DNA of 64,000 nt, from positions 248,001-312,000 of the forward strand of contig NZ_LJOD01000004.1 in assembly GCF_001295265.1 (NCBI RefSeq), given 5' to 3'. Below the pieces are notes generated by a model that worked only from the letters and a program-made list of their open reading frames with translations, ran no database searches and had not been told where the DNA came from. The position numbers and the translations under genes were made by a program. Below are positions 43,497-51,551 of the stretch, in pieces (within the stretch, counting starts at the first letter, position 1; every line of letters begins with the position of its first letter). The DNA is from Chryseobacterium indologenes. Lineage in GTDB: Bacteria > Bacteroidota > Bacteroidia > Flavobacteriales > Weeksellaceae.

Positions 43497-44630
43497 ATGA
43501 AAACTAAAATTTTATGTATGCTGCTCCTACTATGCATGTACAGCATATTTTATTCCCAAAAAAACACCATTTATTATGATTTTGAAAGATCCGCCTATTT
43601 TGTGAACAAAACTAATAATCCGAATCCCGAGCCCAAAGAATTAACCCCCATTCCTTCTGAGCTTAAGAATAATACAGAGTATCAGCTGAAAATGGTTAAT
43701 ATTAATCCGTTTTACTATAAAGTATCATTGCAGATCAAGCAGCAGGATAAGATCAAAGAAATTTTTGATTTCATTCGAAAAGCAATATCCGGAGATTTTA
43801 CTCCTGATTTTCAAATCATGAAGGGAAGAGAAAAAGATTTAGCTTTTAAAAAACTTTATAATGAAGCAATATTAATAGATGCATTATTGAAAAATTCATA
43901 TTTTTCGAAAGATATAGGAACTAAAATCGAAAAATTTAAAAAAGAAAATACTTTGTTGATGGCTTATCAACAATTCCTTAAATCTTTAAAAGAAGAAGAA
44001 GATAACTCCTATACCTTGGAAAATGTTCAAAAACTCAACACTCTTATGAATGATGTTTCTTATTTTGTTCATGAGAAGCATTCAACAATGGATTTGGGAA
44101 AATTTACAACCGCCGGTACCGATTATACTTTTGAGCTTACCTTCACTCCGCCTGAAGATACTTCAATTAAGCACTCTGAAAAGAAAGATGTGACCACTTT
44201 CACTTCAAAAAGTAAATTTAAGGCTTACTTCAGTTCTGGACTGTTCCTTGCCGCTCCAGTCAACAGTAAGTATTATGTATCGGATAAAAATGCAAATAAT
44301 GCCTATACCATCAGGGAAGAAAACCGGGGCAAAATGTCTTTGGGAGTCATGACTTTAGCTCATCTTCTTTATAGCTTCAAGGATTCAACAAGCAAAATAG
44401 GCTTTAATGCCGGAGCAGGGATCGATCTGGATACACAGCTCAGGTTTCTGATCGGAGGAACCTTTATGACTAATAACATTACGTTTAATGCAGGTTACAA
44501 CTGGGCTTTTAAAGAAGTTTTATCTGATAAGTTACAGCAGGATAAAGAATATACAGAGCAGCCTGAGGTCTCCTATAAAAAAGTTCTGAAAGGCGGATTC
44601 TGGCTGGGAATCAGTTACAGAATATTTTAA
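43497..44630 (+). CDS. exported protein with C-terminal barrel-like strands
   Basis: 377 aa from the ATG before KTKILCMLLLLCMYSIF; 17 further upstream codons are open but unlikely. Signal peptide ends near IFYSQ. Residues 20-220 are Lys-rich and helical; from about 240 there are alternating hydrophobic strands (YFSSGLFLAAPVNSKYYVS, IGFNAGAGIDLDTQLRFLIG, TFNAGYNWAF) and a terminal GISYRIF with Phe at the end, typical of outer-membrane proteins. No family recognised. It follows the Tae4-like gene but a terminator lies between them. It could be an unusual immunity or surface partner, or be unrelated. Confidence 0.7.
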   Translation: MKTKILCMLLLLCMYSIFYSQKNTIYYDFERSAYFVNKTNNPNPEPKELTPIPSELKNNTEYQLKMVNINPFYYKVSLQIKQQDKIKEIFDFIRKAISGDFTPDFQIMKGREKDLAFKKLYNEAILIDALLKNSYFSKDIGTKIEKFKKENTLLMAYQQFLKSLKEEEDNSYTLENVQKLNTLMNDVSYFVHEKHSTMDLGKFTTAGTDYTFELTFTPPEDTSIKHSEKKDVTTFTSKSKFKAYFSSGLFLAAPVNSKYYVSDKNANNAYTIREENRGKMSLGVMTLAHLLYSFKDSTSKIGFNAGAGIDLDTQLRFLIGGTFMTNNITFNAGYNWAFKEVLSDKLQQDKEYTEQPEVSYKKVLKGGFWLGISYRIF

Positions 44631-44644
44631 TCAGACGGATCTAT

Positions 44645-44677
44645 AAAAAATAAGCCGGTATCGGATTACCGGCTTAT
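44645..44677 (-). terminator. terminator between convergent genes
   Basis: Perfect 11-bp stem ATAAGCCGGTA/TACCGGCTTAT. On the minus strand it is followed by a T-run, suiting the 44719-45684 gene; it may stop plus-strand transcripts as well. Confidence 0.8.
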
Positions 44678-44718
44678 CAAGCATAAAAAAACTAACTCAG
44701 GATGATCATGATGATCTT

Positions 44719-45684
44719 TTATTTTTTGATGAACTTGTTTTTGTAAACATTTCCTTTCGTATCGGTAGAAAGAACGAAGTAATTTCCGGGAACCAGTCGG
44801 CTTACATCAATCGCTTCATTATACTGATGTCCGTTTTTCTTAAGAACAACTTTTCCGGATACATCAATGATAGAAACTTCATTGTAGGTTTTATCTGATT
44901 CTTTTCCAATGTACAGGAACTGGGCTGTTGGATTCGGATAAATTTTCAGATTGTTGTCTTTGGTTTTTGTTTCTCCTGTTCCCAGGTTACTGCAAAACTC
45001 AAAGTTTCCGAAATTCAGTTTGATAAAGGACGCTGTTCCTAAGAATTCACACTGATCCGGGCAATATTCTGTACAGGCATAGAAACCATATTCCCCGGAT
45101 TCTGTAGCGGTGTAGGAATCTCCTGTTACTCCTTCAATCACACACCCGTCTCCTACTGAAGGCGGCGCAATACTTGGAATACATTTGTACCAGGTATGGG
45201 TTCCGTAGACCACAGGAAATGCATTACTGAACTGTACAGATGCTCCTGCGCAGATGTTGAATTCCCCGTCTCCTATCTGTTCAAAAGTTCCCGGGGTGAA
45301 CGTACTGATCATGGAAGGAAGTCCGTAAACAAATCCATCCGCCATTATCGCAGGGCTTTCTGCTGAACAGTCTCCCTGGGTTACTGCCACTTTAAAATAA
45401 TAAAGCTGGTCGTCATTCCCATTGATGGTAAGCGTTTGTGACGTTTCTCCCGGAATAGGCTCCCAGGGATTTGTATTCGGGGTCTGCCAGGTCCAGGCCT
45501 GTTTGTACCATTGGTAGGTATCAAAGGTCTGCGTGGAAAGGACTTCCTCTTCCGTATTACAGAACAAAATCTTGTCCGGAAACTTTACGCCAAGCCTAGG
45601 ACTGGTGATGGTAGGATTACACTGGGCTTTTATACTCATGGCACTGATGAATAGAAAAGCCAAAAACATTAATTTTGCTTTCAT
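44719..45684 (-). CDS. secreted Ig-like protein with T9SS type A sorting domain
   Basis: 321 aa with a signal peptide ending SIKAQ. Two beta-sandwich units of the Ig/PKD-like type follow: the first with FDTYQWYKQAWTWQ and SQTLTINGNDDQLYYFKVAV, the second with THTWYKCIPS and SYTATESGEYGFYACTEYC; Cys residues in both probably form disulfides. The end is a type A sorting domain (LKIYPNPTAQFLYI, VSGKVVLKKNG, VPGNYFVLSTDTKGNV, KNKFIKK). It is secreted or surface-attached by T9SS. It lies 37 bp after the anti-sigma/barrel gene on the same strand and could be cotranscribed. Confidence 0.85.
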   Translation of the reverse strand: MKAKLMFLAFLFISAMSIKAQCNPTITSPRLGVKFPDKILFCNTEEEVLSTQTFDTYQWYKQAWTWQTPNTNPWEPIPGETSQTLTINGNDDQLYYFKVAVTQGDCSAESPAIMADGFVYGLPSMISTFTPGTFEQIGDGEFNICAGASVQFSNAFPVVYGTHTWYKCIPSIAPPSVGDGCVIEGVTGDSYTATESGEYGFYACTEYCPDQCEFLGTASFIKLNFGNFEFCSNLGTGETKTKDNNLKIYPNPTAQFLYIGKESDKTYNEVSIIDVSGKVVLKKNGHQYNEAIDVSRLVPGNYFVLSTDTKGNVYKNKFIKK

Positions 45685-45721
45685 ATATATTAAATCGTTA
45701 AGGGTTAATCAAATAGACAGA

Positions 45722-47098
45722 TCAGTCCAGCAGCAGCCTGACCCCGAATTTTATATTAAAGTGCAGGGGTTTTTCTTTATAAATGGTATTCAGTCCGCTA
45801 TCCTCTTTAAAGTGATAACCTATTCCCGGTTCTGCATATATTCCGAATTTATCAATCACCTTCAGTTGAAGTCCGGCTGCCGTATTGACTGAAAACTGTA
45901 TTGGTTTTGAATCAAGCCGCTCTTCCGAAGTTTCTTTTACTTCATCATTGACAATATATTTTGTTTTGAGGCTTCCAGCCACCGGTTTTTCTGCAAGCAT
46001 TCCTCCGGTAATGTATCCTGTAAACCGTCCTTTTTTCACCACATTATAGTTGACCTGTACAGGAATACCTATATAATGAACAGTCTGCTCTCCTTTGATA
46101 TAGTTGGAGCTTGTTCCGGAATGAAGTTCAGACGAAAGCTTGGTATAATTCACTCCTGTCCCTATTCCCCATCTTTTTCCGAGGTTATAATACAGGGAAA
46201 GGCCAAAAGTAACAGGAATCTTATGTCTTATCCTTGCTTCCACTTCTTTGCTTTGATTGGCCAGTAAAATTTCGGTCAGCGGATCGTCGTCAGTACTTGT
46301 AGCACTCCATACCTCATCAACAATCATTGGATTCCCGTTCATAGAAGCATATCCCGAAAACTGCTGTACGGAAGAATTTGATGAAGCATTTCCGGTCAGC
46401 ATACTTAACATCCATGATCTTCCGGAGTGTCTGGTTGAATTCACTTTACCACGATCCGCATATTTTTCCGGTAAAGATTTTTCATCAGGAGCAGGGGCTT
46501 CATTCTTTATTTCCTTTTCTTCTTTTGGAACAAGAACATAAGTCTGGCCGGGAATCTCCTTATTTTGCAGTGATGTTAAGTTAAAAACATTACTTTTTTC
46601 TTCCAGGATTTCTTTATTAATATTACTTTCAAAAGTATTTCTTATCCCTTTCCCAGCTCTATTTTCTCCTGCAAGGATCTCTTTTGAAGCATTATATCTT
46701 TCTCTATTTACAGCATTGATATTGAGGACGGCAGCCGGAATCTCTGATGGCTCTGATTTTCCTGAATTCTTTTGATGGTCTTTATTTCCGGAACCGGTCA
46801 CGTTCCTACTCTCTGCTGTCTCTGCATTCATATCCAGCAACAGTTTTCCGGTAAAGAATAACAGAACAACTGCTGCTGCAATTCCTGCTGTGCGATATAG
46901 CCATGCTTTATGACTTACGGCAGCAGCTTCTTTATTTTCTCCTCCATTTTCTGAACCTGATTTCAGATTCACAGGAAGTATATTATCATTCTTTCCTGAG
47001 AACAGTTCATCCCTGATATCTTCCCACAGCCCATCCGGAACATCTTCTTCATGGTCCTCCATCCTGCTGCGCAGATCATTGAGCCACCGGTTATTCAT
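45722..47098 (-). CDS. anti-sigma/outer-membrane-barrel fusion-like protein
   Basis: 458 aa. Cytoplasmic N-terminus (1-65: WLNDLRSRMEDHEEDVPDGL, the start typical of Bacteroidota anti-sigma-like proteins), one membrane segment (about 69-88: TAGIAAAVVLLFFTGKLLLD), a long polar linker, and a C-terminal PorT-like beta barrel (about 290-458: VTFGLSLYYNLGKRWGIGTG, HYIGIPVQVNYNV, GIYAEPGIGYHF, FNIKFGVRLLLD). How one chain spans both membranes is unclear for this family. It overlaps the sigma gene by 8 bp and probably binds the sigma factor until an envelope signal arrives. Confidence 0.82.
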   Translation of the reverse strand: MNNRWLNDLRSRMEDHEEDVPDGLWEDIRDELFSGKNDNILPVNLKSGSENGGENKEAAAVSHKAWLYRTAGIAAAVVLLFFTGKLLLDMNAETAESRNVTGSGNKDHQKNSGKSEPSEIPAAVLNINAVNRERYNASKEILAGENRAGKGIRNTFESNINKEILEEKSNVFNLTSLQNKEIPGQTYVLVPKEEKEIKNEAPAPDEKSLPEKYADRGKVNSTRHSGRSWMLSMLTGNASSNSSVQQFSGYASMNGNPMIVDEVWSATSTDDDPLTEILLANQSKEVEARIRHKIPVTFGLSLYYNLGKRWGIGTGVNYTKLSSELHSGTSSNYIKGEQTVHYIGIPVQVNYNVVKKGRFTGYITGGMLAEKPVAGSLKTKYIVNDEVKETSEERLDSKPIQFSVNTAAGLQLKVIDKFGIYAEPGIGYHFKEDSGLNTIYKEKPLHFNIKFGVRLLLD

Positions 47099-47657
47099 AT
47101 TGTGCTTTTTTGGACATTTTAAATTCTTTAATTTTCTGGGCCAACAGGCCTTTTGCCCTGTGAAACTGTGAAGCTGAAGAGTTTTCTGCTATTCCCAGCA
47201 GCTCCGCAATTTCTTTATGGCTTTTTTTCTCAAATACATACAGGTTAAAAACAGTTCTGTAGCCCTCAGGAAGAGATTTTATCATTCTCATTACCTCTGT
47301 TTGCGGAATTTCTTCCAGGCCAGGTTCCTCTTCTTCCGGAGTATCAGGAAAATCAGAGGTACAGACTGTTTTCTGAAAACCGGAATTCTGCCTGATCTGT
47401 TTCAGCGATTCATTCACTGCAATTCTTATCATCCATGCCTTTAATGAACCTTCTCCACGGTATTCAAACGTGTCTATTGACCGGAACATTTTAATGAAAC
47501 TGTTTTGCAGAACATCCCTTACATCATCTTTTTCTATAATATATCTGGAGCAGACCCCGGACAGGATTCCGGAATAGGTTCCGAAAAGCTCTTTCCAGGC
47601 AGTTTCTTCTTTTATCAGAAGGCGGTTAATTAAAATCTGCTCCTTGTTTTCTTTCAT
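47091..47657 (-). CDS. ECF-type RNA polymerase sigma factor
   Basis: 188 aa. Region 2: YIIEKDDVRDVLQNSFIKMFR and GSLKAWMIRIAVNESLKQIR. Region 4: IKSLPEGYRTVFNLYVFEKK and HKEIAELLGIAENSSASQFH (the DNA-binding helix-turn-helix). Length and lack of region 1.1/3 place it in the ECF group. It overlaps the anti-sigma/barrel gene by 8 bp, the standard arrangement. A -7 box lies 37 nt before the ATG, so it does not obviously depend only on itself. Confidence 0.94.
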   Translation of the reverse strand: MKENKEQILINRLLIKEETAWKELFGTYSGILSGVCSRYIIEKDDVRDVLQNSFIKMFRSIDTFEYRGEGSLKAWMIRIAVNESLKQIRQNSGFQKTVCTSDFPDTPEEEEPGLEEIPQTEVMRMIKSLPEGYRTVFNLYVFEKKSHKEIAELLGIAENSSASQFHRAKGLLAQKIKEFKMSKKAQYE

Positions 47658-47693
47658 GTATGGCTACAGCGTCCGGCTTTTTAAATGGTAGGG

Positions 47694-47701
47694 CAAAAAT
47701 A
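47694..47701 (-). promoter_or_regulatory. -7 box upstream of the sigma factor gene
   Basis: The minus strand reads TATTTTTG (TAnnTTTG), 36 nt before the ATG at 47657. No TTG lies in the -33 window. Confidence 0.4.
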
Positions 47702-47743
47702 GACTGGATCTTTTAAAAAGAATCCATCTATTTGTTATTTCTA

Positions 47744-48325
47744 TTAATTTTTCAGGTGATAAGGAAAATTATAATAAATGATTTCATAGGGATCTAAATC
47801 TGTTCCGTCTACTGTAATTTTTTCAGCAGTCAGCCCAAATCTCAACGACCGGTCCAGGCCTGCAAAATATCCTTTCTGTTTAGCTGCTAATGTGACCACA
47901 GCATTTTTACTAACTCCGTCAACAGGAATCCGAAATTCCAGCTTTTTGGGAGTAAAGGTCAGCTCTATGACATTTTTATCAAGATACAATAGGGAAGAAT
48001 AATTCAGATTATATTTCACTTTTCCAATGCTTACCAACGCTGCTTCTGCTTTTATAGGATCTTTTATTACTGATTTTACAATTTCTTTCACCGGAAAGTC
48101 GACAAATGTTATGGTATCTTTTTTTGTTTTAAATTCTATTGCCTTTTCTGTTCTGGAAATTCCCTGAACGGTAATCAGCCTTCCCCTGTAATTCCCATTA
48201 AGATCTTCCGTCTTTACGGGGGGAACCTCAATATCATTGTCATCAAGACAGGAGGTAAACAGGGTAAATATCACTCCTACGGCTAAAATGGCCGCAAAAA
48301 ACTTAAGTACTATTAAATTCTTCAT
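47744..48325 (-). CDS. DUF4840-like lipoprotein
   Basis: 193 aa from the ATG before KNLIVLKFF; nine upstream codons are open but unlikely. Hydrophobic leader ends at FTSC (Cys near 26), followed by Asp/Asn residues, so a lipoprotein. The mature part begins DLNGNYRGRLITVQG and continues as a series of beta strands (KYNLNYSSLLYLDKNVIELT, VVTLAAKQKGYFAGLDRSLR), like DUF4840 lipoproteins of Bacteroidota, whose function is unknown. The family assignment is by memory of the pattern. Probably monocistronic. Confidence 0.68.
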   Translation of the reverse strand: MKNLIVLKFFAAILAVGVIFTLFTSCLDDNDIEVPPVKTEDLNGNYRGRLITVQGISRTEKAIEFKTKKDTITFVDFPVKEIVKSVIKDPIKAEAALVSIGKVKYNLNYSSLLYLDKNVIELTFTPKKLEFRIPVDGVSKNAVVTLAAKQKGYFAGLDRSLRFGLTAEKITVDGTDLDPYEIIYYNFPYHLKN

Positions 48326-48618
48326 TACATTATTTTTTGCTGTATTAGACATTCATTATTTTGAGTACTCAATAGTAAAACCCGGCTTTTGGAAAATCTT
48401 GCATGAAATTTCATGAAAAAGAATAAAAATAACAGCAATAAACTGATTTACAGTTAATAAAATTTCAACAAAAATCTTACAGCCCTGATCATTTCTTTTG
48501 AAATACAAGATTTTGGGTTTCCTTTCCTCCTTGTTTACCTGATCTTTATTCAAAAAAGCCTTTTGCACACTTCGCTATACCTAATTTCAGGGAGAATAAA
48601 AATCCTTATTTCTCTGTA

Positions 48619-48650
48619 TTGTTCAGGCGGGTCATCCAGCACTACATTTG
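48619..48650 (+). promoter_or_regulatory. promoter of the 48679-49164 lipoprotein gene
   Basis: TTG (48619), 21-nt spacer, TACATTTG (48643-48650). It agrees fully with the flavobacterial promoter pattern and lies 28 nt before the ATG. Confidence 0.7.
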
Positions 48651-48678
48651 CCGAATCAACATTCAAAAAAGTAGTATT

Positions 48679-49164
48679 ATGAAAATGCAAAAGACAAAAC
48701 AAATTATTTTCAGCCTTCTTACTCTTGCTATTACAGGTACCCTTTCAGTAGCATGCAGCAAAGATGATGACCACCCCTCTGAAGCGAAGGCCAATATGAA
48801 AATGACCATTACGATAAATGGAGCAGACCCTAACGATCAGGTGGATTTCAGAGTAACAGCAGGAAATCATGATGCCAGCCAATACGGCTCCCCGGTATGG
48901 AAAATAAACGGTGTTACTCAAGGAAATGAAGACGATATTATCCTGGGAATAGATGATTTCACAGGTTCCACTCAAACCTATGTTATTGAAACGGTGAAAC
49001 CTTTTAATTTTGGGAATTTAAGTGCCCATGTTACCAATCATGACGGAGGCCCTATTGCTGTGAGCTACAAAACTGAGGTAGGCGGAAACGTGGAAACCAA
49101 TGTAACCACAACGGTAGTTGCCGGACAGAATCATAATAAGAATTATACATATGTAGCTAAATAG
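48679..49164 (+). CDS. lipoprotein of unknown function
   Basis: 161 aa from the ATG before KMQKTKQII, placed 28 nt after a clear promoter, which rules out the longer upstream frame. Lipobox region SVACSKDDD (Cys about 24), with acidic residues after it. The mature part looks like a single beta sandwich (MKMTITINGADPNDQVDFRV, GGPIAVSYKTEVGGNVETNV, HNKNYTYVAK). No family recognised. Monocistronic: promoter before, terminator after. Confidence 0.8.
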   Translation: MKMQKTKQIIFSLLTLAITGTLSVACSKDDDHPSEAKANMKMTITINGADPNDQVDFRVTAGNHDASQYGSPVWKINGVTQGNEDDIILGIDDFTGSTQTYVIETVKPFNFGNLSAHVTNHDGGPIAVSYKTEVGGNVETNVTTTVVAGQNHNKNYTYVAK

Positions 49165-49214
49165 GATTTGTTTCGCTGAGAATTAAATCGATATCAGATA
49201 TTTTTTTGCTTAAT

Positions 49215-49248
49215 AAGACCGGTAGTTTAAGACTGCTGGTCTTTTTTA
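49215..49248 (+). terminator. terminator of the lipoprotein gene
   Basis: Arms AAGACCGGTAGT and ACTGCTGGTCTT (two G-U pairs), followed by a T-run. Confidence 0.75.
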
Positions 49249-49261
49249 TTTTCTCTAATTT

Positions 49262-49292
49262 AAAAAAAACCAGCATGGTTTTCATGCTGGTT
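49262..49292 (-). terminator. minus-strand terminator
   Basis: Perfect 10-bp stem AACCAGCATG/CATGCTGGTT with an A-run on its left (T-run on the minus strand). The only minus-strand sequence directly upstream of it is the decayed reading frame described next. Confidence 0.7.
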
Positions 49293-49434
49293 GATTTAAG
49301 ATCTATCTCTAGGAACATTTCATCAGCTATCCTTGTAACTAGAATAGTGTCATACTCTCTATAAAGTTCTATGCTTTTAAAGCTTTCGTTGCTTTTTCTT
49401 TATTTCTTTATCTGTCATCCCTAAATAGTCCCTT
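49293..49434 (-). pseudogene. possible frameshifted gene remnant
   Basis: On the minus strand a coding-like stretch reads DYLGMTDKEIKKK in one frame and continues, after an A-rich run, in the next frame as ATKAFKSIELYREYDTILVT then RIADEMFLEIDL. It is followed by a good minus-strand terminator. The reading needs one frameshift and has no visible start or promoter. I do not recognise the family. Confidence 0.35.
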
Positions 49435-49474
49435 TTTTACTCTGTAATATTTTTAATTTGCGGGTAAAAAAATT

Positions 49475-49600
49475 TCCCACAAATCACTCAGATTGCACAA
49501 ATTGTATGGATATTTTATTCACTCACGGATCTCGCAGATGACGCAGATTTTTACTCAGCATTAATAAAAATTGCTAAAGCTTAACAGTCTTTTGTGCCTT
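49475..49600. repeat. candidate dispersed intergenic repeat
   Basis: A non-coding stretch built from phrases such as TTTCCCACAAAT, CACGGATCTCGCAGATGACG, CAGATTT and CTTTTGTGCCTTTTG. Such phrases recur between genes in flavobacterial genomes as a widespread short repeat. Only one copy is in this window, so the repeat status rests on memory and not on this sequence. Confidence 0.4.
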
Positions 49601-49684
49601 TTGATTTCAACTATATTATTATCTCACGAGTGGTGTCGGAAATTAATTTTTCAAGCTAAGTTATTGACTTTCCTATATTTATTT

Positions 49685-50131
49685 TCATAGACAATTCATA
49701 CCTTCATCAATTATTATTCTTAATTTATCTACTTCTTTCTTAGATAAGTCAGTATTTAATACAAGATCCTTATCCGAATTCTGCTTTCCGGAATTGGTTT
49801 CCCCTAAAAATATCCTTCTCCATTTCGCTACAGAATTACGGCTGAGACTGAAATGTCTTGCCAATTCGCTGTTATTCATGTTATTTTCTTTCTGATACTT
49901 CAGGATCTGCAGTATGGTTTGTTTATCATATGAGCGATGTTTCTGATTACCGATGAGTGCGTCCGGCATTGTTTCTTTAGTAAAAATCAGCTTATTAAGC
50001 TTAATGATATCCATTGCAGACAGATTTTTTTTGGTAAGGATAGATCTGCATTTTTCTTCTTTATCAGGATATTTTCTGGTAATAATATCATTATAGATTT
50101 TCTGGTAGTTTGGTTTTATATATTTTTCCAT
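49685..50131 (-). CDS. helix-turn-helix protein, transposase-like
   Basis: 148 aa, AT-rich. The centre (about 68-112) is an IS-type helix-turn-helix: YDKQTILQILKYQKENNMNN and SELARHFSLSRNSVAKWRRI. A helical Lys-rich N-terminus precedes it. No catalytic DDE domain is present, so by itself it is not a transposase. It is the last gene of a tightly overlapping minus-strand module (51474-49685), overlapping the previous gene by 41 bp. Its role is unknown. Confidence 0.65.
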   Translation of the reverse strand: MEKYIKPNYQKIYNDIITRKYPDKEEKCRSILTKKNLSAMDIIKLNKLIFTKETMPDALIGNQKHRSYDKQTILQILKYQKENNMNNSELARHFSLSRNSVAKWRRIFLGETNSGKQNSDKDLVLNTDLSKKEVDKLRIIIDEGMNCL

Positions 50132-50396
50132 ATACTTTCTTAATGTTTTTATGTTGTAGTTTTCCGTTTCGGAAAATCAGGAACAGAACCGTTTTCATAC
50201 CCCACCATGTCCTGTTTATTTCGTAATACCAGATATCATCCGGATAAAAATTGAATCCGTGTCCAAGTTCTTTGATGACTTCTTTTTTAGAGAGTCCCAA
50301 AAGAAATTCTTTTTCATACAGTTGCTTGTCTGGTATCATAAATTCCGGAATTTTTAATTGGCTTATTTTACAGATCGATTCTGAAATGACAGTCAT
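50091..50396 (-). CDS. small protein of unknown function in the HTH module
   Basis: 101 aa. The pattern FLLGLSKKEVIKELGHGFNF then DDIWYYEI and VLFLIFRNGKLQHKNIKKVY resembles the SmpA/BamE-like layout (short helix ending in LG, then a Tyr/Trp-rich strand and a 'F-x-NGKL' strand), although no signal peptide is present. It overlaps its neighbours by 29 bp upstream and 41 bp downstream, so it is translationally coupled, or one of the frames has been damaged. Confidence 0.55.
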   Translation of the reverse strand: MTVISESICKISQLKIPEFMIPDKQLYEKEFLLGLSKKEVIKELGHGFNFYPDDIWYYEINRTWWGMKTVLFLIFRNGKLQHKNIKKVYGKIYKTKLPENL

Positions 50397-50568
50397 AAAT
50401 GATTCCCTTACAGGTAGAAATATGCAGCCGTCTTTTTAAAAGGCCAAAACAATAGCGCTTTAATTCAAAAGCATATCTTGAACTGTACATTCTTACTGTT
50501 TTTTGCCCAACAAGTTCTTCGGCCTCTTCGATTGTTTTCCCAATCAGCATCATTTCAGTTAATATCAT
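50368..50568 (-). CDS. 66-aa protein, possibly part of a split gene
   Basis: 66 aa beginning MILTEMMLIGKTIEEAEELV, with basic and aromatic residues in the second half. It ends inside the start of the next gene (29-bp overlap, different frame). It could be a genuine small protein, or with the 101-aa neighbour could be the two halves of one gene broken by a frameshift. No family recognised. Confidence 0.45.
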   Translation of the reverse strand: MILTEMMLIGKTIEEAEELVGQKTVRMYSSRYAFELKRYCFGLLKRRLHISTCKGIIYDCHFRIDL

Positions 50569-50585
50569 TTTATCCTTGTTTTTTG

Positions 50586-51032
50586 TTAGCTGGCCGCTCT
50601 GCTGCTGTATTTATCCATCCATTTATACAATGTGGTCTTGGGTATTCTATATTCTTCTATCACCTGATATCTTGTTTTTTCTCCTGTGAGGATCAGCTCC
50701 ATGATAAAATCAATAATCTCTTTTGTATAAATATTTTTTCTGAACTGTGGAAGCTCTGATTTCTTCTTGTCTGTAGGTTTGCTCAGATTAGCGTTGGCCG
50801 GAGGAGAATATAGTATAAGATGCTGTGAATACACCCTAAAAAAATCGTATTCCAATAACTTGCTCCATTTTAGCATCAGATCAGAGGGCATATCCTGCTG
50901 CCGGTACATCACGTTCAGTTCATCTTCCGTACACTTTAAAAATCTGCATATTCTGAATGTATCAATCTCACATTCTGCCACTCTTTTTTTTACCAGTTTT
51001 CCAACATGGATGTTTTTAAAATCAGTATTCAT
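50586..51032 (-). CDS. helix-turn-helix protein, transposase-like
   Basis: 148 aa. The N-terminal part (20-75: FRICRFLKCTEDELNVMYRQ, LMLKWSKLLEYDFFRVYSQH) is helical; the C-terminal 50 residues form an IS-type helix-turn-helix (IYTKEIIDFIMELILTGEKT, YQVIEEYRIPKTTLYKWMDK). No catalytic domain. Proteins of just this kind are found in several copies in Chryseobacterium-like genomes, usually annotated as transposases, from my general knowledge. It overlaps the previous gene by 11 bp. Confidence 0.68.
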   Translation of the reverse strand: MNTDFKNIHVGKLVKKRVAECEIDTFRICRFLKCTEDELNVMYRQQDMPSDLMLKWSKLLEYDFFRVYSQHLILYSPPANANLSKPTDKKKSELPQFRKNIYTKEIIDFIMELILTGEKTRYQVIEEYRIPKTTLYKWMDKYSSRAAS

Positions 51033-51474
51033 TTTTATTCGTCTTTTTTATACTTTCCAGTGAATCTGTAAGGTCTTTCATTTGTTTATCATTAAACCCC
51101 GCTATTTGAAGTTTCATTTTGAGTCCTTTTCTTTTTTCAGTATCCAGCACAATAACCAGACTGGAAACCATCTGTTTTTCTTCAAGGATAAAATCTTTAA
51201 GGTACTGTCTCGGAAACTCAGCAAAAGGTGAGATCTTTTTTCGATGGTAAAAGGGATGAAACTTTTTAATCGTTATACATTCCCCTGAAAATTCATATTC
51301 AATACATTTAGCTTTTAAGAGCAATCTCAGCAGGATTACTCCCGTAGTGAGAAGGACAACTTTAACAGCTGTATTCCAAGGTGTGCAGGCCAGGGTAAAA
51401 AAAATAACAATGATCATGGCCGCCAAAACCTTTATGACGACCTGCATTGTATGAAAATTATTAATTTTTATCAT
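51022..51474 (-). CDS. membrane protein with two transmembrane segments
   Basis: 150 aa from the ATG before IKINNFHTMQ; an upstream open stretch is poorly coding. Two adjacent membrane segments (about 12-52: VVIKVLAAMIIVIFFTLAC, AVKVVLLTTGVILLRLLL), then a cytosolic C-terminal domain of strands and a helix like a small PH-type domain (CIEYEFSGECITIKKFHPFY, DFILEEKQMVSSLVIVLD). Unknown function. It overlaps the next gene by 11 bp and is first in the HTH module. Confidence 0.65.
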   Translation of the reverse strand: MIKINNFHTMQVVIKVLAAMIIVIFFTLACTPWNTAVKVVLLTTGVILLRLLLKAKCIEYEFSGECITIKKFHPFYHRKKISPFAEFPRQYLKDFILEEKQMVSSLVIVLDTEKRKGLKMKLQIAGFNDKQMKDLTDSLESIKKTNKNEY

Positions 51475-51551
51475 TTTTAAAATTTGTAAAAGCAGCAGAA
51501 GAGAGCTATTTCTATCCCTCATTCTGCGGCTCAAAACTAAACTGATGATTT

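Noticed and set aside
50586..51032. Calling the HTH proteins true transposases
   Set aside because: Only the helix-turn-helix is present; no DDE or other catalytic domain and no terminal inverted repeats were seen.
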